The notes below the pieces were generated by a model that did not search any database, was not told where the DNA came from, and saw only the letters and a program-made list of their open reading frames with translations. DNA of 64,000 bases from Deinococcus peraridilitoris DSM 19664 (GTDB lineage Bacteria > Deinococcota > Deinococci > Deinococcales > Deinococcaceae), in the NCBI RefSeq assembly GCF_000317835.1, contig NC_019793.1, forward strand, positions 3,290,501 to 3,354,500. The letters run 5' to 3'. The stretch's first letter is position 1; every line of letters starts with the position of its first letter. Positions 41,710-51,424 of the stretch are shown in pieces. The position numbers and the translations under genes were made by a program.

Positions 41710-42065
41710 GGCGAATGAGCTCACGTTTGGCTGCCTTCGCTGTGATTTCAGGCCACAACAGCCCGAAAACAATCCGAAGCATGACCCTTTTATGCCCTCG
41801 ACCTCTTCTATAAATGAGAATATAAATGAGAATATTAGAGTTTTCCTCACTCCGCAATTCGTGTCTGAGGCGAGAAAAATCGGCATAACTGTGTCCCGAA
41901 TGTGGTTTATTATACGCCAATTTATGAGAAAGAAAATCCCTCTTTCTCATAACACTGTCATCAGGGCGACCTAAGTTCAGTAGCAGCGCTCTTGCGCCTG
42001 ACTAAAACCTGATCCAAACAACACCCCACTCGGCGCTTCCATACCGGAAGTGCCATAGGAGTTCT
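41710..42065. other. AT-rich gene-free stretch with short repeats
   Basis: About 355 bases of unusually low GC. ATAAATGAGAAT occurs twice in tandem near 41814-41838, and TATGAGAAAG/CTTTCTCATA forms a 10-bp inverted repeat near 41922-41950. Frames exist on both strands (about 60-100 codons) but none has an SD or a recognisable family. It may hold the promoter region of the downstream 3D-domain gene or a decayed foreign fragment. Confidence 0.4.
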
Positions 42066-42680
42066 ATGCTTTTAAAACGCGTGTTTTCCACACTCAAAGG
42101 CGCCCTGTGGCTGGCGCTGACAGGCAGTGCATTCGCTACGCCAGCCCTGCCTGCAAGTGCGCTCGTGGAGCAGGCAGTCAAGGAAGCCTTGAGCGAGCCT
42201 GACGTGACCGTGACCAAGGCCCAACCTTCAGCCGTCCCACAGCAGGTGGTGGCCAAGACCGCCGCTCCAAAGCCAGCGGCTGCCAAGGCGGACGCCACCA
42301 GGCTCCGCGAGCAGGGTGTCGCGAAGGCCCAGACGAGCGCCGCGAAGCGCACACCGCGTGTGGCCGTGGTCCGTGCGACAGCCTATAACAGTGAAGTCGG
42401 ACAGACCGACAGCACCCCATTCATTACGGCCACCGGCACCCGCACCCGCTTTGGCGTGATCGCCCTGTCACGCGATCTCCTTGCCAAGTTTCCCTATGGC
42501 ACCCGGGTTCGCCTGGAGGACATGTCGGGCAGGTATAACAGTCTGCTGGCCGGTCGGGTGTTCATCGTCGAGGACACGATGGCCGCCCGCAAGCGCAACT
42601 CGCTGGACATCTGGATGAGCAGTCGATCTCAGGCGCTTCAATGGGGCGCGCGCAACATCCGCATCACGGCGATTCAGTGA
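42066..42680 (+). CDS. exported 3D-domain protein
   Basis: A 204-residue secreted protein. Signal peptide (about 1-25: VFSTLKGALWLALTGSAFA), a long Ala/Lys/Pro linker (25-97), then a 3D domain (about 100-204). The domain shows VVRATAYNSEVGQTDSTPF, TATGTRTRFGVIALSRDLL, FPYGTRVRLED and VFIVEDTMAARKRNSLDIW, the three conserved aspartates that name the family. It is related to the catalytic barrel of MltA-type lytic transglycosylases and to Rpf/Sps proteins, so a cell-wall role is likely. TAGGAG five bases before ATG at 42066 is the SD. Confidence 0.9.
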   Translation: MLLKRVFSTLKGALWLALTGSAFATPALPASALVEQAVKEALSEPDVTVTKAQPSAVPQQVVAKTAAPKPAAAKADATRLREQGVAKAQTSAAKRTPRVAVVRATAYNSEVGQTDSTPFITATGTRTRFGVIALSRDLLAKFPYGTRVRLEDMSGRYNSLLAGRVFIVEDTMAARKRNSLDIWMSSRSQALQWGARNIRITAIQ

Positions 42681-42725
42681 CCACCTGAGTCCGGCCAGGT
42701 ATTTTTGAACAGACTTTCGCACAGA

Positions 42726-42750
42726 CCGACCAGCCTGGGTCGGTTTTTTG
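42726..42750 (+). terminator. terminator after the 3D-domain gene
   Basis: ACCGACC and GGTCGGT stem followed by TTTTTT. Confidence 0.85.
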
Positions 42751-42778
42751 CAGGCCCTGTTCGCCTGGAATGCCCTGC

Positions 42779-42784
42779 TATGCT
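42779..42784 (+). promoter_or_regulatory. -10 box of leaderless ABC permease gene
   Basis: TATGCT, GACCGG, then GTG at 42791. Confidence 0.6.
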
Positions 42785-42790
42785 GACCGG

Positions 42791-43972
42791 GTGCACGGCG
42801 ACTTCCAGCCCAAACGTTCTCTGCCCTTGACCCTCGCCTTTGCGCACCTGCGTCATCGCCGAACACAAAACGTCATCACGGTGCTCGGTGTCGCCGTGGG
42901 CATCATGGTGCTGATCACCGCACTGTCACTGACCAACGGTTTCAGCCGGGCATTGATCGACGCCACCCTCCGGGCCACGCCGCAGCTCTCGCTGTCGCGA
43001 TGGACACCCGGACCGCGCGACCCTGCTTTGGAAGAGCGCCTCGGGAGCCACGCACAGGTCGTCGCTTTCGCCCCGTTTCTGGCTGACAAGGGTTTGCTGA
43101 CCCGGCCAGCCAGCGCAGGTCGAAGTGCGGGCATCGACTTTGCCACCATTTTTGCGGTCACTCCCGATCACGCCAGCGTGATCGACCTGCGCCCAGAGGA
43201 GCGTCAACTGATGGAGCGCCTGCAGCCGGGAGAGGTGCTGCTGGGCAGCGCTCTTGCCCAATCCGTCGGAGCGTTCGCGGGCGACGAACTGCGGCTGCTC
43301 AACAGCCAGCAACGCCGCGCTGCGCTGCGCGTCAAGGGTCTCTTCCGGACCGGGAATTACCTGATCGACGCGGGATATGCCTTTGTGCGGCTGGAAACAT
43401 TGCAGGCGCTGCAGGAAAGCCGCAACATCGCCGGTTATCAGCTGAAGCTGCGTGACCCCGACCGTGCACCGGAAGTCGGTCTGCAGCTCAGCGCTGGCAT
43501 CGAGTACAGCGCCGTGCCGTGGCAGGACTTCAACCGTACCCTGATCGACCAGCTGGCGCTGCAAAAACGCGTGATCGGCATCGTGGTCTTTCTGATCGTG
43601 CTGGTTGCCGCTTTCGGAATCGCCAACGTGCTGACCCTGACCGTCTTTGAAAAGACACCCGAAATTGCCATTCTGCGTGCGGTAGGGGCACGCCGAAGCG
43701 ACATTCTCCGAACGTTCGTTCTCGAAGGGGCCCTGCTGGGTGCGGCCGGTCTGCTGTTGGGCAATGCCCTGGGCATTCTGCTGAGCCTGTATTTTCAATG
43801 GCAGCCCTTCGAACTGCCCGGTGATCTTTACTTTATCAGCGCCCTGCCCGTGGAACTGCGCCCTGCCGATTTTGTCTGGGTCAATCTGGTCGGGCTGAGC
43901 ATAACCCTGCTGGCCGCCCTGTTGCCGGCAAGACGCGCCGCTGGAATCGAGCCGGCAAGAATCATACGTTGA
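42791..43972 (+). CDS. ABC transporter permease (LolC/MacB/FtsX type)
   Basis: A 393-residue membrane protein with four transmembrane helices: one after the short N-terminus (about 22-45, VITVLGVAVGIMVLITALSL) and three in the C-terminal half (QKRVIGIVVFLIVLVAAFGIANVLTL; ALLGAAGLLLGNALGILLSL; DFVWVNLVGLSITLLAALLPA). A large extracytoplasmic MacB-type periplasmic domain lies between. The C-terminus ends PARRAAGIEPARIIR, the typical FtsX-permease tail. The ATPase partner is not next to it. GTG at 42791 is set by the leaderless promoter. A lipoprotein-transport or macrolide-type role cannot be distinguished from sequence. Confidence 0.85.
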   Translation: MHGDFQPKRSLPLTLAFAHLRHRRTQNVITVLGVAVGIMVLITALSLTNGFSRALIDATLRATPQLSLSRWTPGPRDPALEERLGSHAQVVAFAPFLADKGLLTRPASAGRSAGIDFATIFAVTPDHASVIDLRPEERQLMERLQPGEVLLGSALAQSVGAFAGDELRLLNSQQRRAALRVKGLFRTGNYLIDAGYAFVRLETLQALQESRNIAGYQLKLRDPDRAPEVGLQLSAGIEYSAVPWQDFNRTLIDQLALQKRVIGIVVFLIVLVAAFGIANVLTLTVFEKTPEIAILRAVGARRSDILRTFVLEGALLGAAGLLLGNALGILLSLYFQWQPFELPGDLYFISALPVELRPADFVWVNLVGLSITLLAALLPARRAAGIEPARIIR

Positions 43973-44043
43973 GGATTGCGGCTCAGCACGCCTGCCTTGG
44001 GCGGGTGTCTGACCAGGTCCGACGCTTGGTGTGCCAAGTACGT

Positions 44044-44049
44044 TAAAGT
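44044..44049 (+). promoter_or_regulatory. -10 box of leaderless ymdB
   Basis: TAAAGT, ACCGTC, then ATG at 44056. Confidence 0.6.
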
Positions 44050-44055
44050 ACCGTC

Positions 44056-44856
44056 ATGCTGCGCCTGCTCTTCATCGGTGACGTGTACGGAAAACCGGGC
44101 CGCCGGGTGTTGCAGAACCACCTGCCCACCGTGCGGGGGCGTTTTGACTTCATCATCGCCAACGGCGAGAACAGCGCGGGAGGCTTCGGTCTCAACCGTG
44201 AAAGCGCCGCCCTGATGTTCGACGCGGGCGTGAACTGCATCACGCTGGGCAACCATACCTGGGGAAACAAGGAAATTTATTCGCTGCTGGACGATCCGCG
44301 CATCATCCGACCACTCAATTACCCGCTGGGCGCGGCCGGGGTAGGGTGGTCGACCTTCCAGGTCAATGGAGAGCGGCTGACCGTCATGAACGCCATGGGC
44401 CGTACCTACATGGAAGCCCTGGACGATCCTTTTCTGGGCACAAACGCGCTTCTGGAGCGCGGTGAGTTGGGCAACGTATTTGTGGACTTTCACGCTGAGG
44501 CCACCAGCGAGAAGGCCGCATTCGCGTATTACCTCGACGGGAGGGTGGCGGCGGTCATCGGTACGCATACACACGTGGCGACGGCGGACACCCGTATTCT
44601 TCCTCAGGGCACCGGGTTTCAGACCGATGCCGGCATGACCGGACCGCTTGACAGCATCATTGGCGCGGACACCGAAGGCCCTATCGCCCGCTTCGTGACC
44701 CGGCTGCCGCACCGCTTCGGTGTGGCCGAGGGTCGCGCGCAGCTCAACGCGGTGGCACTGACCATCGAACACGGCAAAACCCTCAGCATCGAGCGTTACC
44801 GCTACACCGAAGGTGACGACCGGCCACAAGCTGGCCAACAGGAGGCACTGACATGA
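44056..44856 (+). CDS. YmdB-family metallophosphoesterase
   Basis: A 266-residue calcineurin-like phosphoesterase of the YmdB group, whose Bacillus member hydrolyses cyclic nucleotides and affects biofilm/motility decisions. Metal-site motifs are [12 protein letters not shown] (GDxxG), [13 protein letters not shown] (NGEN), [12 protein letters not shown] (GNH), [11 protein letters not shown] (H) and [12 protein letters not shown] (GTHxH). Length matches the family (about 265). Its stop codon overlaps the ppc start (ATGA), so the two are translationally coupled. The substrate here is unknown. Confidence 0.92.
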   Translation: MLRLLFIGDVYGKPGRRVLQNHLPTVRGRFDFIIANGENSAGGFGLNRESAALMFDAGVNCITLGNHTWGNKEIYSLLDDPRIIRPLNYPLGAAGVGWSTFQVNGERLTVMNAMGRTYMEALDDPFLGTNALLERGELGNVFVDFHAEATSEKAAFAYYLDGRVAAVIGTHTHVATADTRILPQGTGFQTDAGMTGPLDSIIGADTEGPIARFVTRLPHRFGVAEGRAQLNAVALTIEHGKTLSIERYRYTEGDDRPQAGQQEALT

Positions 44857-47393
44857 CCGACGTCCGGCAAAACGCGCGTCAGGGTGAACTGCGCAGTGAT
44901 GTCAGCACGCTGGGGCGCGCCCTGGGGACCGTGCTGCGCGAACAGGAAGGTGAAGCTTTTTTCGAGCTGGTCGAGCAGGTCCGTGCCCTGGTCCGTGACG
45001 CCCGCGATGCCGGACGGGACGCGCCCCTGCGTGACGTGCTGGCGAGCGCCTCCCCGCAGGACGCCGAGAACCTCGTGCGGGCCTTTTCGTGGTACTTCCA
45101 GCTCGTCAACCTGGCCGAAGAATACGAGCGGGTGCGCGCACTGCGCGGCCGTGAAGGCCCACGTCCCCAAAGCCTCGAAGACGCCTTGGTCAAGCTGCAG
45201 GCGCGCGGATGGAGCGCCGAGAAAGTCGAGGCGCTGTCGCGCAGTGTCGAGCTCAACTTGACCTTCACCGCCCACCCGACCGAAATGCGGCGGCGCACCA
45301 CCCGCACCCACCTGGAGGAGATCGCCCGCGACCTGCCCAACCTGAACGAGGAGGCCCTGGCCCGCATAACCGCGCACATCGAGGCGATGTGGGGCACGCT
45401 GGAACTGCGCCGCCTCAAGCCGACCGTGCAAGACGAAGTCAAGGCTGGCTTGAGCTACGTTCGCTCGATCGCCCAGGCCTTGCCGCGTCTGTCACGCGAT
45501 TGGCGTCTGGCGTTCGAACGGGTCTACGGCCGCTCGCCGCAAGTGCGGGACGCCGTGTCAGGTAAGGGTGTGGAGCTGCCCCTGAAGTTCTCTTCGTGGA
45601 TGGGGGGAGACCGCGACGGGAATCCGTTCGTGACCCCCGAGGCGACGCGGGATACGCTGGCCTTGCATGCCGAGCGGGCGCGTGACCAGTTGCTTGAGGT
45701 TCTCGCGCGTGCCTTTGCGTATGTCAGCCAGCAGCAACAAGGTCAGGAACCCTGGCGCGGCGAAATCCAGGCCATTTATGACGGTGTTTATGACGGTGTC
45801 GCGCGCGGTAAGGATGTCGACGTGGTGGGCCGCCTGGAAGCGCTCGACGGCGCGCTGCGCCTTGCCGGGCAGCGCCGCAGTGCCGATGAGTTGCTGGGTC
45901 CTGCCCTGACCTTGGCCCGTACCTTCGGACGTCATCTGGTCAGCCTCGACATCCGCGAGCATTCCGAGGTGGTCGGCGCGGCGGTGTCGCTGCTGCTGCG
46001 TGAAGCAGGTGTGGAGAACTACGAAACGCTTTCTGAAACGGAAAAACAGCAGGTGCTGCGCCGCGAACTGGCGTCCCGCCGACCCCTGTGGCCGGCAGGA
46101 GAGGAGCGCCCCGAGGCGCTGGAACGGACGGTGGGGCCCATCCGTGAGGTCGCCCACGCGGTTCGCGCCGTGGGCGCGGGGGCCTTTGGCCGCTATGTCA
46201 TCTCGATGGCCGAGAGCGTCTCGGACGTGCTCGAACCACTGCTGCTGGCCCGTGAGGTGGGTTTTCGGGTGTTGCCGGTGCCGCTGTTCGAGACACTGGA
46301 CGACCTGGCCAATGGGCCAGGAGTCATACGTGAGCTGCTCGCACTGCCCGAGTACCGCCGTGTCCTGCAGGACGACGTGCAGGAAATCATGCTGGGTTAC
46401 AGCGACAGCAACAAGGACGCCGGCTTTCTGGCAGCCAACTGGGCCTTGCACGAAGCACAGCGCAACATCGCCGCCGTGTGCCGGGAAGCCGGGGTCACGT
46501 GGCGCTTCTTTCACGGTCGTGGCACCTCGATCGGTCGGGGTGGGGGGCCGGCTGCACGGGCCATTCTGGGGCAACCGGGTGGTACCATCGGTGCGGGTCT
46601 GCGCCTGACCGAGCAGGGAGAGGCGCTGGCGGACAAGTACAGCCACCCGCTGCTGGCCCACCGTAACCTCGAACAGGCGCTGCACGGGTTGCTGCTGGCG
46701 GCAGCCCGCGACGATGAGCTGCTGCCCTCCGACTGGACCGAGGCACTTTCGCGTGGCGCAGCTGCGAGCGTGCAGGCATACCGCGCGCTGGTCGATCACG
46801 AGGACTTTCTCGGCTTCTTCGAAGCGGTGACCCCCATTCACGAAATCGCGCGTCTCAACATCGCTTCGCGCCCTGTGCGGCGTCCCGGCGCACCGACGCT
46901 GCACAACCTGCGGGCTATTCCGTGGGTGATGTCGTGGACGCAGAACCGTGCGAACCTGCCAGGCTGGTACGGTCTGGCAGAGGGACTCAGGGCCATCGGT
47001 GAAGGCCAGGCACGTGAAATGTACCGCGAATGGCCCTTTTTCCGTGCGGTGCTGGACAACGCCCAGATGAGCCTCGCCAAGAGTGACTTGCTGATTTTCG
47101 ACGAGTACCTGCGCCTCGCGCCTGTCTCGGCGCTCGCCTCACGTATCAAGGAGGCCTACGCCGAGACGGTCATGCGCGTCGAGGACGCAGTCGGCGGACC
47201 GTTGCTGCTGCACGAACCCCGCTTGCGGACCTCGATCGAACTGCGCAATCCCTATGTCGACCCGATTCACCGCCTGCAGGTCGAGTTGCTGCAACGTGCT
47301 CGCGCGCAGGGCGGGGAGATGCCAGAGGACATGGAGCGTGCCCTGCTGCTCACCATTCAGGGCATTGCGGCCGGCATGCGCAACACGGGCTGA
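44853..47393 (+). CDS. ppc: phosphoenolpyruvate carboxylase
   Basis: PEP carboxylase of 846 residues, which fixes bicarbonate onto PEP to make oxaloacetate, feeding the TCA cycle. Conserved blocks: [11 protein letters not shown] with the catalytic His near 140, [24 protein letters not shown] (about 513-523), [22 protein letters not shown] (about 551) and the C-terminal end [10 protein letters not shown], where the allosteric site lies. AGGAGG precedes the ATG, and the start overlaps the ymdB stop. Confidence 0.97.
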   Translation: MTDVRQNARQGELRSDVSTLGRALGTVLREQEGEAFFELVEQVRALVRDARDAGRDAPLRDVLASASPQDAENLVRAFSWYFQLVNLAEEYERVRALRGREGPRPQSLEDALVKLQARGWSAEKVEALSRSVELNLTFTAHPTEMRRRTTRTHLEEIARDLPNLNEEALARITAHIEAMWGTLELRRLKPTVQDEVKAGLSYVRSIAQALPRLSRDWRLAFERVYGRSPQVRDAVSGKGVELPLKFSSWMGGDRDGNPFVTPEATRDTLALHAERARDQLLEVLARAFAYVSQQQQGQEPWRGEIQAIYDGVYDGVARGKDVDVVGRLEALDGALRLAGQRRSADELLGPALTLARTFGRHLVSLDIREHSEVVGAAVSLLLREAGVENYETLSETEKQQVLRRELASRRPLWPAGEERPEALERTVGPIREVAHAVRAVGAGAFGRYVISMAESVSDVLEPLLLAREVGFRVLPVPLFETLDDLANGPGVIRELLALPEYRRVLQDDVQEIMLGYSDSNKDAGFLAANWALHEAQRNIAAVCREAGVTWRFFHGRGTSIGRGGGPAARAILGQPGGTIGAGLRLTEQGEALADKYSHPLLAHRNLEQALHGLLLAAARDDELLPSDWTEALSRGAAASVQAYRALVDHEDFLGFFEAVTPIHEIARLNIASRPVRRPGAPTLHNLRAIPWVMSWTQNRANLPGWYGLAEGLRAIGEGQAREMYREWPFFRAVLDNAQMSLAKSDLLIFDEYLRLAPVSALASRIKEAYAETVMRVEDAVGGPLLLHEPRLRTSIELRNPYVDPIHRLQVELLQRARAQGGEMPEDMERALLLTIQGIAAGMRNTG

Positions 47394-47398
47394 GAAGC

Positions 47399-47497
47399 GC
47401 TCAGCGGTCGGCCTTTGGCCTGGCCCGTTGCGCGGCGCAGCGTGTTAGCCTGGGCTCATCTTTTGCTGACCGCTGAAAGCCGACCGCTGACAGCTTT
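47399..47497. repeat. inverted repeat around the ppc-NYN gap
   Basis: CTCAGCGGTCGGC near 47400 is inverted as GCCGACCGCTGA near 47484, with another GACCGCTGA between. It could fold into a long-range stem in the leader of the next gene. Confidence 0.45.
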
Positions 47498-47511
47498 TAG
47501 GAGCTTCCCTA

Positions 47512-48045
47512 ATGCACTACGTCGTTCATAAACCCAGAGTTGGCATTTTTATCGATACCCAGAATCTCTATCACTCCGCGCGTGACCTGCACGAGCGTAC
47601 CGTCAACTTCGAGACGCTGCTGCGTTATGGCTGTGAGGGGCGCGAACTCGTGCGCGCCGTGGCGTACGTGGTGGAAAAGGAGGGCGAGTCCTCGGCGCGG
47701 CCCTTCATCTACAAGCTCAGCACGCTGGGCTACAAGGTGCGGCGCATGAATCTGCAGCTGCATCACGTTACCGAGCAGGGAAAGCCCATCTGGGAAGGCA
47801 ACTGGGACATGGGCATGGTCGCCGACATGACCCGGCTGGTCGATCATCTTGACGTGATCGTGCTGGGCAGCGGCGACGGCGACTTTGCCGACATGATGGA
47901 GGTCTTTCAGGAGCGGGGCAAGCGCATTGAGGTCGTGGCCTTCCGGGAGCACACTGCTCAGAAGCTGGTGGATGTGGTGGATAAATTCACCAATCTGGTT
48001 GACATCGAGGGTGCCCTGATGCCTGCCAAGGCCCGACCGGCGTGA
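47512..48045 (+). CDS. NYN domain protein (LabA/DUF88 family)
   Basis: A 177-residue PIN-like NYN-domain protein. Acidic residues expected at a metal site are visible: VGIFIDTQNLYHSARD (Asp near 15), DMGMVADMTRLVDHLDVIVLGSGDGDFADMM (D-x-D cluster near 100-125). NYN proteins are predicted or proven ribonucleases; LabA-type members also act in regulation. TTTTAGGAGC before ATG 47512 is the SD. The queA start lies 10 bases downstream, so the two may be cotranscribed. Confidence 0.88.
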   Translation: MHYVVHKPRVGIFIDTQNLYHSARDLHERTVNFETLLRYGCEGRELVRAVAYVVEKEGESSARPFIYKLSTLGYKVRRMNLQLHHVTEQGKPIWEGNWDMGMVADMTRLVDHLDVIVLGSGDGDFADMMEVFQERGKRIEVVAFREHTAQKLVDVVDKFTNLVDIEGALMPAKARPA

Positions 48046-48055
48046 GTGGGGTTAC

Positions 48056-49072
48056 GTGTCCACATTGCTTGATTTTGAACTTCCCGGAGAATTGATCGCC
48101 CAGCGGGGCGCTGAACCCCGTGACGCCTCGCGTCTGATGATTGTAGGAGAAACGTTGCAGCACCGCATCTTTCGCGAGCTGCCGGATTTCCTGCGTGAGG
48201 GTGACGTCCTGGTCTTCAACGAGTCAAAGGTGATTCCGGCGCGGCTGGAGGCACGCAAACCCACGGGTGGGCGTATCGAGGTACTGCTGCTGCGCGAAGA
48301 GTCACCGCTCACCTGGAGCGCGATGCTGCGAGGCGCCCGGCGGGCTGGCAGCCAGCTGCTGTTCGGCGATCTGCAAGCCGAGGTGGTGGGTCAGCTTCCC
48401 GACGGCGCCCGTCTGCTGCGTTTTTCGCAAGACGTGAAGCCCCACCTTGACCGCCTGGGTCGCCTGCCGCTTCCACCTTACATTCACGGTGATGTGGGCG
48501 AGCGGTACCAGACGGTCTACGCACGTGCGCCCGGCAGCGTCGCTGCGCCCACAGCCGGACTGCACTTCACTCCTGAACTGCTGTCGCGTATCGACGCGAT
48601 GGGCGTGGAGCGCGTGCAGATCACCCTGCACGTGGGGGCGGGAACCTTCCGGCCGATCAGCGGCGCCATCGAGGAGCACGTGATGCACGCGGAATCCTAT
48701 GAGGTGCCGCCGGCAACGGCTGAGGCTGTCAACCGCGCCCGCCGTGAAGGCCGGCGGGTGGTGGCTGTTGGCACGACGACGGTGCGTGCCCTGGAAAGTG
48801 CCTGGTGTGACGGCGCATTGCAGGCAGGAACGGCCGAGACGCGTATCTTCATTCGTCCGGGTGACAAGCTGAACGTGCCTGACCTGCTGATCACCAACTT
48901 CCACCTGCCGAACTCGACGCTGTTGCTGTTGGTTGCGGCTTTTGCCGGCGCACCACTCATCGAAGCCGCGTACCGGGAAGCGATTTCTCAGCGCTACCGC
49001 TTTTACAGTCTGGGTGACGCGATGCTGCTGTACCGGATGTCTCCTGGCAGCGAGCACGCACCACTTCGATAA
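48056..49072 (+). CDS. queA: S-adenosylmethionine:tRNA ribosyltransferase-isomerase
   Basis: QueA, 338 residues, which transfers the ribosyl part of SAM to preQ1 at tRNA position 34 in queuosine synthesis. Family blocks: [25 protein letters not shown] at the start, [70 protein letters not shown], and the C-terminal [23 protein letters not shown] at 48056 fits the family N-terminus. Confidence 0.97.
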   Translation: MSTLLDFELPGELIAQRGAEPRDASRLMIVGETLQHRIFRELPDFLREGDVLVFNESKVIPARLEARKPTGGRIEVLLLREESPLTWSAMLRGARRAGSQLLFGDLQAEVVGQLPDGARLLRFSQDVKPHLDRLGRLPLPPYIHGDVGERYQTVYARAPGSVAAPTAGLHFTPELLSRIDAMGVERVQITLHVGAGTFRPISGAIEEHVMHAESYEVPPATAEAVNRARREGRRVVAVGTTTVRALESAWCDGALQAGTAETRIFIRPGDKLNVPDLLITNFHLPNSTLLLLVAAFAGAPLIEAAYREAISQRYRFYSLGDAMLLYRMSPGSEHAPLR

Positions 49073-49113
49073 GCCAAATTGCCGGGTGTCGACCTCCTCA
49101 GAAATCGCTCGCG

Positions 49114-49119
49114 TATACT
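49114..49119 (+). promoter_or_regulatory. -10 box of leaderless M3 peptidase gene
   Basis: TATACT, CCCGGC, then ATG at 49126. Confidence 0.65.
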
Positions 49120-49125
49120 CCCGGC

Positions 49126-51153
49126 ATGATCTCGGAACGTGTGAATCCTTTGCTCGGTGTCGGCTTCCAGATTCCGTTCGACCAGATTCGGCCGGAACAC
49201 GCCGAAAGCGCCGTGGGCGTGCTGCTGGCGTCTGCACGTCAGCGGCTGACGACGCTCACGGCCGCGAATGATCCGGAGCGCTTTCTGAGCGACCTCGACG
49301 GGCTGACGCGCGAGCTCGACATCGTCACTACCATTGTCGGTCACCTGGAGGCTGTGGTGTCCAGCGATGACTGGCGCGCGGCCTTCAACGCCATCCTGCC
49401 CAAGGTCAGCGCGTTTGAAACCGAGCTCGAACTTTCCGATGAGCTGTGGCAGACCACGAAGCGTTACTCCGAAACCCCGCACGCGCGGGCGCTGACCGGG
49501 GAGCGTGCGCGTTTCCTGCAGCTCACCATGGACCGCTTTCGCCGCCAGGGAGCCGATCTGCCTCCCGAAAAGAAGGAACGTGTCAAGGCGCTCGACCTGG
49601 AACTGGCGGAGGTGACCACCAAGTACCGTCAGAACGTGCTCGACGGCACCGCGGCATTCGAGCTGTACGTTGACGAGGACCGTCTGTCCGGCGTTCCCGA
49701 GCGGGCCCGCTCGGCACTGCGCGCTGAAGCGCAAAAGCGTGGTCGGGACGGATACCGACTGACGCTGCACCTGCCCAGCTATCAGCCGGTGCTGACTTAT
49801 GCCGACGACCGCAGCCTGCGACAGGAGTTGTGGGAAGCCTCCAACCGCCTGGCCGTGGATGAAGGGCGCGACAACCGTCCGCTGGTGGGGCAGATTCTCA
49901 GGCTGCGCGCCGAAAAGGCACGGCTGCTGGGCTTTGACAATTTTGCCGATCTGGTGCTGGCCGAGCGCATGACGGGCAGTGGCGCGCGTGCCCAGACCTT
50001 CGAAGCCGACCTCGAAGCGCGCGTCCGGCCTTTTTACGAGCGGGAAAACGCCGAGCTGGAAGCCTTTTACCGCGAGCAGGCCGGTCCGGAAGCGCCCGCA
50101 CTGCAACCCTGGGACGTGACCTACTGGGCCGAGAAGCAGCGAGTAGCCAAGTACGCCCTGGACGATGAAGCCCTGCGTCCTTACTTTCCGATGGAAAGCG
50201 TGCTCACGGGCCTGTTCGAGATCACGCGCCGGGTCTTCGGCGCGCGTGTCGAGGAGGCCGAGTCGCCCGGCTGGCATGAAGAGGTCAGGTACTACAACCT
50301 GTATAACCGCCAGGGTGAGCACGTGGCGAGCTTTTATACCGACTGGTTCCCGCGCGACAGCAAGCGTGGGGGCGCGTGGATGAATGCCTTTATCACCGGT
50401 CGCCCCACGCCTGATGGCTTTTTGCCCCACCTGGGCCTGATGTGCGGCAATCTCACTCCACCTGTGGGCAGTCTGCCTGCGCTGCTCAATCACCGCGAGG
50501 TCGAAACGGTCTTCCACGAGTTCGGGCACCTGCTGCACCACGCTCTCTCCCGCGTGGAGACACGCAGCCTGGCCGGTACCAGCGTCGCCTGGGACTTTGT
50601 CGAGCTTCCTTCGCAGATCATGGAGAACTGGTGCTGGGAGCGCGATGCCCTCGATCTGTTCGCCCGGCACTTTGAAACCGGCGAGCGTATTCCCCAGGAG
50701 CTGTTCGAGAAGATGATCAGTGCGCGCAACTACCGGGCGGCCAACGCGGCCATGCGTCAGATCAGCTTCGGTACAGTCGATCTGGCACTTCACATGGACT
50801 GGGACGGTCAGCGTGACCCGATCGAGTTCTCGCGCGAGATCCTGGCGCGATTCAATCCGGTGGAGCTGCCACACGACTACTACTTCATCGCGGGTTTCAA
50901 CCATATTTTCGGCAGCTCGGTGGGTTATGCCTCGGGCTACTACAGCTACAAATGGTCTGAGGTGCTCGATGCCGACGCCTTCTCGCGTTTTGCAGAGGAA
51001 GGCATTTTCAACGAAGTGACCGGCAACGAGTTCGTCGAGAAGGTGCTGGCACGTGGCAACAGCCAGGATCCGGCGCAGCTTTACCGGGATTTCGTGGGTC
51101 GTGACCCTGATGCCGAGGCCCTACTGCGTCGCTCGGGACTGTCTGTCAGTTGA
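49126..51153 (+). CDS. M3 family oligopeptidase (thimet/PrlC type)
   Basis: Zinc oligopeptidase of 675 residues, acting in the cytoplasm on short peptides. The zinc motif HEFGH is at 464-468 ([15 protein letters not shown]), with the third ligand Glu in [14 protein letters not shown] about 25 residues later. [10 protein letters not shown] and [19 protein letters not shown] near the C-terminus are typical of M3A enzymes (PrlC, oligopeptidase A) rather than PepF. The start is defined by a TATACT-N6-ATG leaderless promoter. Confidence 0.93.
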   Translation: MISERVNPLLGVGFQIPFDQIRPEHAESAVGVLLASARQRLTTLTAANDPERFLSDLDGLTRELDIVTTIVGHLEAVVSSDDWRAAFNAILPKVSAFETELELSDELWQTTKRYSETPHARALTGERARFLQLTMDRFRRQGADLPPEKKERVKALDLELAEVTTKYRQNVLDGTAAFELYVDEDRLSGVPERARSALRAEAQKRGRDGYRLTLHLPSYQPVLTYADDRSLRQELWEASNRLAVDEGRDNRPLVGQILRLRAEKARLLGFDNFADLVLAERMTGSGARAQTFEADLEARVRPFYERENAELEAFYREQAGPEAPALQPWDVTYWAEKQRVAKYALDDEALRPYFPMESVLTGLFEITRRVFGARVEEAESPGWHEEVRYYNLYNRQGEHVASFYTDWFPRDSKRGGAWMNAFITGRPTPDGFLPHLGLMCGNLTPPVGSLPALLNHREVETVFHEFGHLLHHALSRVETRSLAGTSVAWDFVELPSQIMENWCWERDALDLFARHFETGERIPQELFEKMISARNYRAANAAMRQISFGTVDLALHMDWDGQRDPIEFSREILARFNPVELPHDYYFIAGFNHIFGSSVGYASGYYSYKWSEVLDADAFSRFAEEGIFNEVTGNEFVEKVLARGNSQDPAQLYRDFVGRDPDAEALLRRSGLSVS

Positions 51154-51175
51154 TCGCACGGCCGTCTGCAGATGG

Positions 51176-51200
51176 GGGAGGCTCAGCCTCCCTTGTTTTT
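51176..51200 (+). terminator. terminator after the M3 peptidase gene
   Basis: GGGAGGCT/AGCCTCCC stem followed by TTGTTTTT. Confidence 0.75.
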
Positions 51201-51424
51201 GGTTCTGCCTCAGGCCACATGTTTGGTCCGCCTGCTTGTGATTACAATCGGCCATTGCGGCACGGTCCGGTGGGTCAGACCAGCCTTCGTGATCGGTGTT
51301 CGTGGCCTGGGCTGTCCCCAAGATCTCGAAACATTCTGAGGATTTGATTTTTCAGGTTGCTCAACCGGCCCTTAAGTGAAGAATTTCTGAATCAAACCTG
51401 AATAATAGTTTAAAATCAAGGGAC

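Noticed and set aside
41814..41950. Possible CRISPR or small toxin locus in the AT-rich stretch
   Set aside because: Only two 12-bp tandem units with no spacers, and no frame with an SD.
49003..50904. 633-codon antisense frame over the M3 peptidase gene
   Set aside because: Shadow of the HEFGH-containing peptidase; no recognisable domain.
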